Shown here piece by piece: positions 1-7,695 of a stretch of DNA of 28,451 bases. Made by a program: the position numbers and the translations under genes. The notes under the pieces were generated by a model. That model had not been told where the DNA came from. It was given only the letters and a program-made list of their open reading frames with translations, and ran no database searches. The stretch covers positions 1-28,451 of the forward strand of contig DAOWEV010000014.1 of NCBI GenBank assembly GCA_030638325.1, read 5' to 3'. Numbering within the stretch: position 1 is the first letter of the stretch; each line of letters starts with the position of its first letter. This DNA comes from Bacteroidales bacterium (GTDB taxonomy: Bacteria; Bacteroidota; Bacteroidia; Bacteroidales; JAGOPY01).

Positions 1-142
1 CGGTTGGCGGTTGACGGTTGACGGTTGGCGGTTGACGGTTGACGGTTGGCGGTTGACAGTTGGCGGTTCATTGTTCCCGACTTCGGTCTTCGGACTTCCG
101 ACTTCTCTCAAATCTCAACTCTCAACTCTCAAATCTCAACTC
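1..142. repeat. Composite heptamer tandem-repeat array at the 3' end of the MATE gene
   Basis: Bases 1-70 read as ten consecutive heptamers of the CGGTTGG/CGGTTGA type, in an A-B-B order repeating every 21 bp. They are followed by a GACTTCG/GACTTCC-type stretch (about 78-106) and then TCTCAAC/TCTCAAA units (about 105-145). The last TCTCA copy provides, on the minus strand, the TGA stop of the neighbouring MATE gene. No coding function is apparent. The left limit of the array lies outside the window. Confidence 0.93.
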
Positions 143-1477
143 TCACAACCTACCGCTTTCCTGCCACCTTCCGAACTTGAGGTAAAAGAATGAAAGTGTG
201 AACAGCAGGCCGGCATATACCCATTCGGATGTCCAGACGCCTGAGATGTTTCCCTTGATAATATTTATTATAAAGAAGGTGTAGACGAGGTATAGCGTAA
301 TGACAGCTATTTCAATCAGAAAAGATATCTGGGTTTTTCCTGTTCCTGATACAGCACTGAATACTATAAAAGCAGCAGCCAGCATCAGGGCCGCAATGTT
401 AATGACATACAGGGCTGGTAAGGAGGCCTGAATGATCTCAGGATCATTGGTATAGATCCTCAAAACAGCATCCGGAAACAGGAATCCCATAAGTACAACA
501 ATGGCTACACCCGTTAAGCTTATTCTTACTATTTTGAAAACAAGCGACACTACTTCATCGCCCCTGCCCTGTCCGATGATATTACTGACAAGGGTGTTTG
601 TAGCTGCAGAAAAGCCCCACAAAGGGATCATCAGCACCACATAAAAACTACGTATGATATTGGAAACTGCAAGGTCTCTTTCACCCATTTTCTCCACGAG
701 AAGAAAAAATGTGAGCCAGGCTGCTATTGAAAAAAAGTTCTGCATCATCACCGGGAAAGATATCCTGATTATCCTGAGATATAATTTCATGTTGAATTTC
801 CCAAACCGGAATAGTTGATATTTTTTAGCCGGTATCACAATAACGGAGTATAATATGAAATACACTGTGGCCGTAGCTTCAGCAATCACCGATGCCAGAG
901 CAGCGCCTTCAATGCCCATTTCCGGGAATCCCAGGTTGCCGAATATCAGGCAATAATCCAGAAATATATTTACCCCGGCCAAAAGGGCCGTACTCCAGAT
1001 AATCACCCTGGTTTTGGCAATACCTACATAAAATGAACGAAAAATAAAGTTGGTGAATACAAAGAAGAGGCCGTACGACCTGTAATCGATATACCCGGCC
1101 GTAGCCTCATAAACCCCTTCCGACTCCAGGATCATACCCAGAAGATCTGTTGAAAAGAATTTCATGACTGAAAACATGATCACTGCGAGTGGAAATAAAA
1201 AGTAAAATCCATGTTCGACGGTAAGGCCGATCTCCGCGTACCTGCCCTCCCCGTTACGCCTCGCAACGATGATCTGCAGGCCGATCCCAAAACCCAGGGC
1301 AAGCATTACCACCACGAGGTAATAGATACCTCCAATAGCGCCTGCACCGAGAGCAAGTTCCCCTACCCTGCCCAGGAAGGCCGTATCCGTGATATTCAAC
1401 AGGTTCTGAGCTATGCTGCCCAGGATGATCGGATATGCGATCTTCCAGATCTCCGAATATGTGACGGTGGTTCTCAA
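143..1477 (-). CDS. MATE-family multidrug/toxin efflux transporter
   Basis: The 444-residue polytopic inner-membrane protein has about 12 predicted helices. It opens with the typical MATE segment PIILGSIAQNLLNITDTAFL and the GRVG turn. The usual family length is 440-480, so it is full length. MATE proteins export cationic drugs or metabolites in exchange for Na+ or H+; the substrate here cannot be told. The start is a TTG at 1475-1477. There is no in-frame ATG between it and the upstream stop, and the alignment of YSEIWKIAYPI with family N-termini supports this position. The stop TGA (143-145) is the first TGA of a TGAGAGTTGAG-type repeat, so the repeat array begins inside the stop codon. A -7-like TATTTTTG lies about 20 bases upstream of the start. 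The gene is alone on its strand here and diverges from the CHAD gene. Confidence 0.9.
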   Translation of the reverse strand: MRTTVTYSEIWKIAYPIILGSIAQNLLNITDTAFLGRVGELALGAGAIGGIYYLVVVMLALGFGIGLQIIVARRNGEGRYAEIGLTVEHGFYFLFPLAVIMFSVMKFFSTDLLGMILESEGVYEATAGYIDYRSYGLFFVFTNFIFRSFYVGIAKTRVIIWSTALLAGVNIFLDYCLIFGNLGFPEMGIEGAALASVIAEATATVYFILYSVIVIPAKKYQLFRFGKFNMKLYLRIIRISFPVMMQNFFSIAAWLTFFLLVEKMGERDLAVSNIIRSFYVVLMIPLWGFSAATNTLVSNIIGQGRGDEVVSLVFKIVRISLTGVAIVVLMGFLFPDAVLRIYTNDPEIIQASLPALYVINIAALMLAAAFIVFSAVSGTGKTQISFLIEIAVITLYLVYTFFIINIIKGNISGVWTSEWVYAGLLFTLSFFYLKFGRWQESGRL

Positions 1478-1496
1478 ATCTTTCTTAATGCCTGGT

Positions 1497-1504
1497 CAAA
1501 AATA
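1497..1504 (-). promoter_or_regulatory. Candidate -7 element for the MATE gene
   Basis: On the minus strand this reads TATTTTTG, a full match to the Bacteroidota -7 consensus TAnnTTTG. It lies about 20 bases upstream of the TTG start and would give a very short leader. No clear -33 TTTG is seen at the usual spacing. The surroundings are AT-rich, so a chance match is possible. Confidence 0.35.
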
Positions 1505-1593
1505 ACATTTTACGGTAGAATGATGATAATTAATAACTTTGATGTTTCAAACAGCTATGCTCTTTAATTTTTAGACCATAACCTAAAAAAACA

Positions 1594-1872
1594 AACCCCG
1601 AAGGGGTGACATGATTATAGAAAACAAAAAGAACGAAAAGCAAATCCCGAAGGGATGACATGATTATAGCAAGGTTGATTTTTTACAAAAATTTGAAATT
1701 GAATACAATGACAAATATCTGTTTGAATGGATCAAATAATTTCACCCCTTCGGGGTTTAAAATGAATAATCAAATATAATCTATAATCCTGACACCCCTT
1801 CGGGGTTTAATTGATAAATGATAAAATGTAACGATTAATAAAAATAATCCCGAATGGATGAACTGATTGCAA
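1594..1872. repeat. REP-like cluster of five CCCCGAAGGGG hairpin repeats
   Basis: There are five copies of a roughly 27 bp unit: forward at 1594-1620 and 1643-1669, reverse at 1731-1757 and 1781-1807, and a decayed forward copy at 1846-1872. The core is ACCCC-GAA-GGGGT, a 5 bp stem with a 3-base loop, followed by TGACATGATTATAG in the best copies. The second copy reads ATCCC-GAA-GGGAT, so both stem partners changed together. The cluster fills most of the 410 bp gap between the divergent MATE and CHAD genes. Nothing else coding is visible in the gap. Confidence 0.85.
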
Positions 1873-1887
1873 AAAAATCTATAATCA

Positions 1888-2742
1888 ATGTGTAAAACAA
1901 GCATCCGCGAAGGAATATCTGATTTTTTTGACAAGCAGGACGAGCTTTTCATGGCACATCTGCAACTTGCCAGGGAATCCTTTGACCAGGAAGCTATCCA
2001 CCAGTTCCGGTTGAACCTGAAACGCATCAAAGCCCTCTTTCAGCTAACCGCATTTTGTACCGGTGATAAATTAGACCCTGAAGCGCTTTTTCAACCATTA
2101 AAAAAGATATTCAAACCTTCCGGCAGGGTCCGTGATGCCCAGGTCCTGACAGATCTTGTGAACTCGTATGAAGCTTCATGCCGGGAAGATTTTACAAAGA
2201 TCAGTGAGCAGTTCCTGATAATACAGTTAAAATTTACTCCCAAACTGAAAAAGAGGATGCAGCTCTTTGACCATGAAACGCTGCATGACATGAAAGCAAA
2301 CCTTCAAAGCAGCATTTCACACATACCGGATGAAAAACTCACCATCAGGGCCACCGGCTGGATAAGTTCCCGGTTGGCATATTTGAGTGATCTCAGGAAG
2401 CTTATCAATGACCCGGATATTTTTCACCGGTTCCGTGCGCATCTGAAGGATGTTTTTTATATGATCGATATGCTGAATGAATATACTCCGATAAATATTC
2501 AAATAAAAGCAGATATTGCCTGTCTGAAAGAGATCGCCCGGGGCATCGGCACCTGGCATGACCATTATATTCTTTTAAATAATCTGCATCGTTTTCTATC
2601 TGATCACAAAGACAAAAGATTAAAGATAAACCGTCAAAGCCAGGTTCTGATTCGACATATCGAGGCAGGACAAGATGAAATATTCCGCGATCTCAAAGTT
2701 TCTCTGGGAAATGATGATCTCTTTGAAATAGCAAGCGCCTAA
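1888..2742 (+). CDS. CHAD-domain protein (conserved histidine alpha-helical domain)
   Basis: The 284-residue helical protein spans the length of a two-repeat CHAD domain. The first repeat has H38 with R41, K45, R46 and K48 in HQFRLNLKRIKALF, followed by GRVRDAQVLTDL (residues 79-90). The second repeat shows IARGIGTWHDHYILL near residues 213-227. CHAD proteins bind polyphosphate or other polyanions through this basic, histidine-containing surface and often lie near polyphosphate enzymes; no such enzyme is in this window. There is no signal peptide, so it should be cytoplasmic. The ATG at 1888 is the first possible start and directly follows the last REP-like copy. It is a stand-alone gene, with repeat-rich sequence on both sides. 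Confidence 0.82.
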   Translation: MCKTSIREGISDFFDKQDELFMAHLQLARESFDQEAIHQFRLNLKRIKALFQLTAFCTGDKLDPEALFQPLKKIFKPSGRVRDAQVLTDLVNSYEASCREDFTKISEQFLIIQLKFTPKLKKRMQLFDHETLHDMKANLQSSISHIPDEKLTIRATGWISSRLAYLSDLRKLINDPDIFHRFRAHLKDVFYMIDMLNEYTPINIQIKADIACLKEIARGIGTWHDHYILLNNLHRFLSDHKDKRLKINRQSQVLIRHIEAGQDEIFRDLKVSLGNDDLFEIASA

Positions 2743-2752
2743 GCCGGAAAGC

Positions 2753-2894
2753 AATTTTAAATTATTAATTTTAAATTTTAAATTGCTTCGCGTCACGTGT
2801 ATCGCGCCTCACACCTCACCACTCACCCTTCACCACCCACACCTCGCCCTTTCGCCCCCTCGCTCCTTCGCTCCCTCGCCCCTCCGCCCCAACG
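2753..2894. repeat. AT-rich then C-rich heptamer/octamer array after the CHAD gene
   Basis: AATTTTA-type heptamers (2753-2783) lead into C-rich units: CCTCACA, CCTCACC, ACTCACC, CTTCACC, then octamers such as CTCCTTCG, CTCCCTCG and CCCCTCCG (about 2806-2894). The plus strand is almost free of G in the C-rich part. Bases 2821-2849 recur nearly unchanged (28 of 29) at 3260-3288, beyond the AAA ATPase remnant. Confidence 0.9.
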
Positions 2895-3153
2895 CTACGA
2901 GGTCTTACAGACGCTCGTAGGTTTTTGTTCATCTGGTTTGAGATAGTATTCCTGGCAGGGTTTTTTAGAGTTTATCGTCTCAGTAACCATTTCCATGCTG
3001 GCAAGATATTCACTGAACGAAAATGTAAATAAATTAATGGGCAGGTGTCGTCCGGTAAGATGCGTTGCTAATTCGCTACTGAACAGGAATATACTTTTCC
3101 TTTAGTTTTTGCTTCAGCTCATCCTTTTGTTTAAAGATAATATCCCGTATCAT
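2895..3153 (-). pseudogene. Internally deleted AAA ATPase (DUF4143-type) remnant
   Basis: Starting from an ATG at 3151-3153, the minus strand reads MIRDIIFKQKDELKQKLKEK then YIPVQ and a stop (3076-3078). This resembles the N-terminus of Bacteroidota AAA ATPases of the DUF4143 type. In an overlapping second frame (about 3092 down to 2895) it reads IFLFSSELATHLTGRH, then LPINLFTFSFSEYLA, matching the conserved SSELATHLTGRH...FSFxEYL block that normally follows the P-loop and Walker B. The family is roughly 400 residues long, so about 100 residues including both nucleotide-binding motifs are missing at the junction. Nearly everything after the EYLA block is gone too; the second frame ends after about 34 unrecognised residues. 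It is not functional as an ATPase. It is bracketed by C-rich arrays and preceded by a strong dyad. Confidence 0.75.
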
Positions 3154-3170
3154 TCTGTGAAGTTTAATAA

Positions 3171-3208
3171 ATATACTGCAAAAATATACGTAATTTTGTG
3201 CAGTATAT
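3171..3208. repeat. 38 bp dyad upstream of the ATPase remnant
   Basis: ATATACTGCA (3171-3180) and its exact reverse complement TGCAGTATAT (3199-3208) enclose an 18-base, nearly self-complementary AT-rich core. The dyad lies 17 bases upstream of the remnant's start codon. It could be the operator/promoter of the former ATPase gene, or a recognition or mobility site; this is inference. Confidence 0.7.
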
Positions 3209-3259
3209 GCAATTTAATGCATAAATTTCACTATTAAGAAAAATTAAAATTTATTTCCC

Positions 3260-3379
3260 ACTCACCTTTCACCACCCACACCTCGCCCCCTCACCCCTCC
3301 GTCCCTCAGTCTCTCAGTCCCTCAGTCCTTCCACCCCTTCGCTCTCCCTCCGTCTCACGCTTCACCTCTCACCTCTCAC
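3260..3379. repeat. C-rich heptamer/octamer array upstream of the bat operon
   Basis: It begins with a near-exact copy of 2821-2849, then TCCCTCAG/TCTCTCAG octamers and CACCTCT heptamers. As in the other C-rich array the plus strand is G-poor. It ends just before the TTTAACA repeats of the moxR promoter region. The plus-strand gap from 3209 to 3259 shows only AT-rich sequence. Confidence 0.88.
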
Positions 3380-3398
3380 GAATAATAAGTTAAGATTC

Positions 3399-3467
3399 TT
3401 TAACAAAGCATTTAACATCTTTTAACACAAATCAAACCCTTTAATAAACCCGCTAGGGTTATTTTTG
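3399..3467 (+). promoter_or_regulatory. Candidate promoter region of the moxR-bat operon
   Basis: TATTTTTG at 3460-3467 matches the -7 consensus TAnnTTTG and lies 22 bases before the moxR ATG. Upstream are three direct copies of TTTAACA (3399-3405, 3411-3417, 3421-3427) at 12 and 10 bp spacing, about one helical turn, where an activator could bind. No obvious -33 TTTG is present, which fits an activator-dependent promoter. The assignment is inference. Confidence 0.5.
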
Positions 3468-3488
3468 TGCGTCTAAAATTGAATTATT

Positions 3489-4481
3489 ATGATGGAAACT
3501 AATATCAAGGAACTGAATGAACGTATAAAGCAGGAAAGTGAATTCACCGACATGATCAATCTTGAGATGAATAAGGTGATCGTCGGACAGAAGCACATGG
3601 TGGAAAGGCTGCTGATTGGCTTGCTCGCGAACGGACACATTTTGCTTGAAGGAGTCCCGGGGCTGGCAAAGACATTGGCCATCAGCTCTCTCTCCCAAAT
3701 TATTGACGCTAAGTACAGCCGCATCCAGTTTACACCTGACCTGCTCCCGGCGGATCTCCTTGGAACGATGATCTACAGTCAGAAGAAAGAGGAATTTGTA
3801 ATCCGGAAAGGGCCCCTGTTTGCCAATTTCATCCTCGCTGATGAGATCAACCGTTCACCGGCCAAAGTACAGAGCGCCTTGCTTGAGGCCATGCAGGAAC
3901 GGCAGGTGACCATCGGGGATCATACTTTTCCGCTTGAAGAACCCTTCCTCGTGATGGCCACGCAAAATCCCATCGAACAGGAAGGCACATACCCACTGCC
4001 GGAAGCTCAGGTGGACCGCTTCATGTTAAAGGTCGTAATCAGTTATCCGGACAAGGAAGAAGAAAAAAAGATCATGAGGCTGAATATCAGCAAGTCTTAT
4101 CCGGTCGCCAACAAAGTGATCAAACCCAAAGATATCCTCAAGGCAAGGGATGTGGTCAGAGATGTTTACTTAGATGAAAAGATCGAGAATTATATCACTG
4201 ATATTGTCTTCTCTTCTAGGTATCCGGCCGATTATAAATTAAAAAAGTTCGAAACGCTTATCCAGTACGGCGCATCTCCGAGGGCCAGTATCAACCTGGC
4301 ACTTGCGGCAAAAGCATTTGCATTCATCAGACGAAGAGGTTATGTGATCCCGGAAGACATACGCGCTGTTGCCAATGATGTTATGCGTCACCGCATCGGC
4401 CTGACCTACGAAGCAGAAGCCGAAAACGTCACCACAGAAGATATTATTAATGAGATACTGAATACTGTTGAAGTACCCTAG
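3489..4481 (+). CDS. moxR: MoxR-family AAA+ ATPase
   Basis: The 330-residue protein has all the AAA+ landmarks of the MoxR family: Walker A GVPGLAKT (55-62), Walker B FILADEINR (114-122), sensor 1 ATQNP (157-161), and EAQVDRF (172-178) with the arginine finger region. A C-terminal lid domain follows. MoxR ATPases act as chaperones that assemble or activate vWA-domain partners and sit beside DUF58 and vWA genes, as here. It is cytoplasmic and first in the bat operon. The start is ATG 3489, with a second ATG in the next codon (3492) equally possible. A short TCCGG-GAAAA-CCGGA hairpin (4482-4496) directly follows the stop, and then an AT-rich heptamer array. Confidence 0.93.
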   Translation: MMETNIKELNERIKQESEFTDMINLEMNKVIVGQKHMVERLLIGLLANGHILLEGVPGLAKTLAISSLSQIIDAKYSRIQFTPDLLPADLLGTMIYSQKKEEFVIRKGPLFANFILADEINRSPAKVQSALLEAMQERQVTIGDHTFPLEEPFLVMATQNPIEQEGTYPLPEAQVDRFMLKVVISYPDKEEEKKIMRLNISKSYPVANKVIKPKDILKARDVVRDVYLDEKIENYITDIVFSSRYPADYKLKKFETLIQYGASPRASINLALAAKAFAFIRRRGYVIPEDIRAVANDVMRHRIGLTYEAEAENVTTEDIINEILNTVEVP

Positions 4482-4556
4482 TCCGGGAAAACCGGAATTA
4501 TAAATTTTAAATTATAAATTTTAAATTTTGAGTTTTGAACCTTACCTCTTAACTGC
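4482..4556 (+). repeat. Hairpin and AATTTTA/AATTATA heptamer array between moxR and the DUF58 gene
   Basis: A 5 bp GC stem (4482-4486 with 4492-4496) is followed by AATTATA, AATTTTA, AATTATA, AATTTTA, AATTTTG and AGTTTTG in register (4496-4537). This is one of only two substantial gaps in the upstream half of the operon. The hairpin is too short to call a terminator with confidence. Confidence 0.7.
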
Positions 4557-5432
4557 GTGGAAACATCTGATATCATAAAAAAAGTCAGGAAGATTGAGAT
4601 CAAGACAAAAAGCTTGTCCAATCAGATATTTTCGGGCCGCTATCACAGTGCGTTTAAAGGACGTGGTATGGCTTTCAGTGAGGTCAGGGAATACCAGTAC
4701 GGGGATGATATCAGGAATATCGACTGGAATGTTACAGCCCGCTTCAACCGTCCTTTTATCAAAATTTATGAAGAAGAACGGGAACTTACGGTGATGTTGC
4801 TGATCGATGTTAGTGGCTCCAATGAGTTCGGCACCAAAGTCCAGCTCAAGGAGGAGATGATGACTGAAATAGCGGCAGTGCTGGCATTTTCAGCCATACA
4901 AAACAACGATAAGGTAGGGGTTATTTTTTTCAGTGATATCATCGAGAAATTTATTCCTCCAAAAAAAGGCACCACCCATATCCTGCGGATCATCCGCGAG
5001 CTGATCGACTTCCGGCCGAAAAGCCAGCGGACCGGAATATCGGAAGGCCTCAGATTCCTTACCAACGCCATAAAAAAAAGGTGTACTGCTTTCATTATCT
5101 CCGATTTTTTTGATGACGGATTCGAAGAAGCATTGAAGATAGCTAATAATAAACATGATCTTGTTGCCATCAGCGTATTTGACGAAAGAGAAACAGAATT
5201 ACCCGGAATGGGACTTGTGAAACTTTATAACAAGGAAACCGATAAAAGCGTCTGGGTGAATTCCTCAAATAAAGAGGTGAGAAAAAATTACCACAACTGG
5301 TGGCTGCAACACCAGCATCAGCTTTCTTCTATCTTTAAGAGAAGTGGTGTTGATTCAGCCGTCATCAGAACCGATGAGGATTTTGTGAGGCCTTTGATGA
5401 AATTGTTCAAGATCAGAGAGTCGAGGTTTTAG
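4557..5432 (+). CDS. DUF58 vWA-like protein of the bat operon
   Basis: The 291-residue soluble protein opens with the conserved DUF58 core GRGMAFSEVREYQYGDD (36-51) and IRNIDWNVTAR, then a vWA-like fold with the metal-binding motif DVSGS (84-88). DUF58 proteins are the usual partner of MoxR; their biochemical role is unsettled, but they are thought to be remodelled by MoxR and to act on envelope or redox functions. The start is GTG (4557-4559): the first residues METSDIIKKVRKIEIKTKSL match family N-termini, and there is no upstream ATG in frame after the repeat. The next gene starts at the base after its TAG stop, so the two are probably translationally coupled. Confidence 0.92.
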   Translation: METSDIIKKVRKIEIKTKSLSNQIFSGRYHSAFKGRGMAFSEVREYQYGDDIRNIDWNVTARFNRPFIKIYEEERELTVMLLIDVSGSNEFGTKVQLKEEMMTEIAAVLAFSAIQNNDKVGVIFFSDIIEKFIPPKKGTTHILRIIRELIDFRPKSQRTGISEGLRFLTNAIKKRCTAFIISDFFDDGFEEALKIANNKHDLVAISVFDERETELPGMGLVKLYNKETDKSVWVNSSNKEVRKNYHNWWLQHQHQLSSIFKRSGVDSAVIRTDEDFVRPLMKLFKIRESRF

Positions 5433-6386
5433 ATGAAAGATGTTATAAAAATACTGACAACCTTAATACTGCATGCCTGGGCTATTCATGCCGGTGGACA
5501 GATGGTAACAGCAACCACTACACTGGACACTAACTCCATCATGATCGGGGATCAGATCGGGATGCATCTTGAGCTGAGCGTACCTCAAAATAGCACCGTC
5601 TACTGGCCTGATTTTATCGGAGATACTGTTGCGAGTAAAGTTGAGATACTGGAGCGTTCTGTTGTGGACACTGTATTGTCAAAAGATGATTTTATAAGCT
5701 ATCACCAGCGGCTCCTGATCACATGCTTTGATTCGGGCCTGTATGTCATCCGGCCTATACCTTTCAAGTTCATGAGAGAACATGATACCACCGAATATTA
5801 TTTGCAGACAGAACCCCTGTTTCTAAAAGTGGTTTCACCGGAAACAGATCCGGAAGCAGGCCTTCAACCTATCAAACCTCCGATACATGCACCTGTCACC
5901 CTCGCTGAGATCTTGCCCTGGGCTATCGGCATCCTAATTTTGCTGGGCCTGACTGCACTCATCCTTTACATCATCAGAAAAAAAAAGAGGCAGGAGCCGG
6001 TATTTCAATTCAAGCCAAAGCCCCAGCTTCCACCATATACGTTGGCCTTGCAGGATCTTGAGACGCTCCGGAAAAAGAAATTATGGCAATCCGGAAAAGT
6101 CAAAATGTATTATACAGAGTTAACTGATATCATTCGTCTTTATATTGAAAAAAGATATCAAATCAATGCCCTGGAAATGACGACAGATGAGATAATCAGG
6201 GGATTGAAAAATGCCGGCATCAGTAACGGCTACTTTCGGAAACTGGGAGATTCCCTGCTGCTTGCCGACCTTGTTAAGTTTGCCAAAGCACAGCCATTGC
6301 CTGTTGAAAATGATGCAAGCATTAATAACTGCATTGGTTTTGTTAATGAAACAAAGCCGAAGGCATTGGACGATGTAGCGATGTAG
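5433..6386 (+). CDS. Membrane-anchored periplasmic protein of the bat operon (BatD-like beta domain)
   Basis: The 317-residue protein has a signal peptide (1-22), a periplasmic beta-rich region with LDTNSIMIGDQIGMHLEL resembling the repeats of BatD, one transmembrane helix (about 160-181), and a basic cytoplasmic tail. A protein of this layout occupies the slot between DUF58 and BatA in many Bacteroidota bat operons. Its function is not established; a scaffold for the vWA proteins is a reasonable inference. Its ATG directly follows the DUF58 stop. The last residues, DDVAM, and the TAG stop are encoded by two copies of the octamer GATGTAGC, the start of the following array, so the natural C-terminus may have been trimmed or extended by the repeat. 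Confidence 0.75.
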   Translation: MKDVIKILTTLILHAWAIHAGGQMVTATTTLDTNSIMIGDQIGMHLELSVPQNSTVYWPDFIGDTVASKVEILERSVVDTVLSKDDFISYHQRLLITCFDSGLYVIRPIPFKFMREHDTTEYYLQTEPLFLKVVSPETDPEAGLQPIKPPIHAPVTLAEILPWAIGILILLGLTALILYIIRKKKRQEPVFQFKPKPQLPPYTLALQDLETLRKKKLWQSGKVKMYYTELTDIIRLYIEKRYQINALEMTTDEIIRGLKNAGISNGYFRKLGDSLLLADLVKFAKAQPLPVENDASINNCIGFVNETKPKALDDVAM

Positions 6387-6673
6387 CGATTTAACGATTT
6401 AACGATTTGAGATTTGTGGGTTTATTAATATTATGAATAAAAGAGAAGACCGAAGTCGGAAGTCGGAAGTCCGAAGATGGGAACAGTTAACAGAAAACTT
6501 AAGACAGGGTTGAAATATTAAGAGAGTTGAGATTTGAGAGTTGAGATATGGAAGTCGGAAGTCCGAAGCAATTTTACTTTTGGCTTTGAAAAATAATTGC
6601 TAAAAAAACAAAGATTTACGGGGTAATAGCATAAACGAATAAACGAATAAACAAATAAACAACAAACAAACAA
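6372..6673 (+). repeat. Purine-rich composite repeat array inside the bat operon
   Basis: In order there are: GATGTAGC twice, GATTTAAC twice and GATTTGAG (6372-6411); GAAGTCG/GAAGTCC units (about 6453-6476); GAGAGTTGAGATTTGAGAG units (6529-6547); more GAAGTCG/GAAGTCC (6550-6568); and AAACGAAT/AAACAAAT octamers (6633-6673) that abut the batA start codon. The sense strand is purine-rich, opposite to the arrays at the ends of gene clusters. It separates the DUF58 half from the batA half of the operon. No promoter stands out. Confidence 0.88.
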
Positions 6674-7669
6674 GTGTTCAACAATCTAACTTTCGCAAAT
6701 CCGCACTTACTGTACTTGCTGCTGGTAGTCCCGCTGATGGCCGGATGGTACTGGTATAAATACAGGAAAGGGCACCCGGAGATACAGGTATCTTCAACGA
6801 AAGTATTTGAGAACAGGGCCGGGAGCATCAGGATATACCTGTATCACGGGCTGTTTGGGTTGCGCTTGCTAACCGTGGTATTACTGATCATTGCACTGGC
6901 CAGGCCACAGTCTACAACGAGGAGACAGGACATTTCCATCGAGGGTATTGATATTGTGCTGGCTCTCGATGTCTCTTCAAGCATGCTGGCCCAGGATCTG
7001 AAACCGGATCGTTTAAGAGCAGCAAAAAATGTGGCCCTGGATTTTTTCAGTAACAGGCCTAACGATCGCATCGGCCTGGTTATCTTTTCAGGCGAGACAT
7101 TTACCCAGTGCCCGTTGACAACGGACCATTCTGTTCTTGAAGATCTTTTTGAAGAGATCGAAAGCGGCATGATCGAGGATGGGACGGCTATTGGAGACGG
7201 TCTCGCCACGGCCGTGAACAGGTTGCGCGAGAGTAAAGCCATCAGCAAAGTGATCATTCTGCTAACTGACGGGGTAAATAATGCCGGCTCACTGGATCCT
7301 GTGTCGGCTGCTGAAATTGCTAAAATATATGGAATCAGAATTTATACCATTGGTGTAGGAACAATGGGTATGGCACCCTATCCGGTGCAAACACCCTATG
7401 GTATCCGATATCAGAATATGGAAGTACAGATAGATGAAGAACTGCTTGAACAGGTGGCGGAGATGACAAACGGAGAATATTTCAGGGCCATTAGCAATAA
7501 GAAACTGAAAGAGATATATAAGGAGATAGACAAATTGGAACGGTCGAAAATCGATGTGACTGAATTTCGGAAGATGACAGAAGAATTTCACCCGCTGGTA
7601 TTACTGGCGATGGTATTATTCGCCCTGGAAATAATTTTAAAGTTTACGGCGTTTCGATCCACTCCTTAA
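6674..7669 (+). CDS. batA: BatA, vWA-domain aerotolerance protein
   Basis: The 331-residue inner-membrane protein begins with the typical N-terminal anchor FANPHLLYLLLVVPLM, has a second helix near 60-78, a vWA domain with a complete MIDAS (DVSSS 99-103, T171, D199 in LTDG), and a C-terminal helix. BatA is part of the bat cluster first linked to oxygen tolerance in Bacteroides fragilis; it is thought to form a complex with the neighbouring vWA and TPR proteins. The start is GTG at 6674, which places the anchor at the very N-terminus as in homologues. It directly follows an AAACAAAT-type array that supplies an A-rich, unstructured leader. BatB follows after 26 bases. Confidence 0.92.
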   Translation: MFNNLTFANPHLLYLLLVVPLMAGWYWYKYRKGHPEIQVSSTKVFENRAGSIRIYLYHGLFGLRLLTVVLLIIALARPQSTTRRQDISIEGIDIVLALDVSSSMLAQDLKPDRLRAAKNVALDFFSNRPNDRIGLVIFSGETFTQCPLTTDHSVLEDLFEEIESGMIEDGTAIGDGLATAVNRLRESKAISKVIILLTDGVNNAGSLDPVSAAEIAKIYGIRIYTIGVGTMGMAPYPVQTPYGIRYQNMEVQIDEELLEQVAEMTNGEYFRAISNKKLKEIYKEIDKLERSKIDVTEFRKMTEEFHPLVLLAMVLFALEIILKFTAFRSTP

Positions 7670-7695
7670 AATAACAGATAAGTAAAAAGAATAGA

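Noticed and set aside
11..193. 60-codon plus-strand ORF across the left repeat array
   Set aside because: It is translated heptamer repeat (period 21 gives a repeating peptide) and overlaps the MATE 3' end.
1211..1567. 118-codon plus-strand ORF over the 5' end of the MATE gene
   Set aside because: It is antisense to a clear membrane protein and has no recognisable features.
4482..4496. Rho-independent terminator after moxR
   Set aside because: The stem is only 5 bp and no U-run follows directly; the downstream DUF58 gene is a standard operon member.
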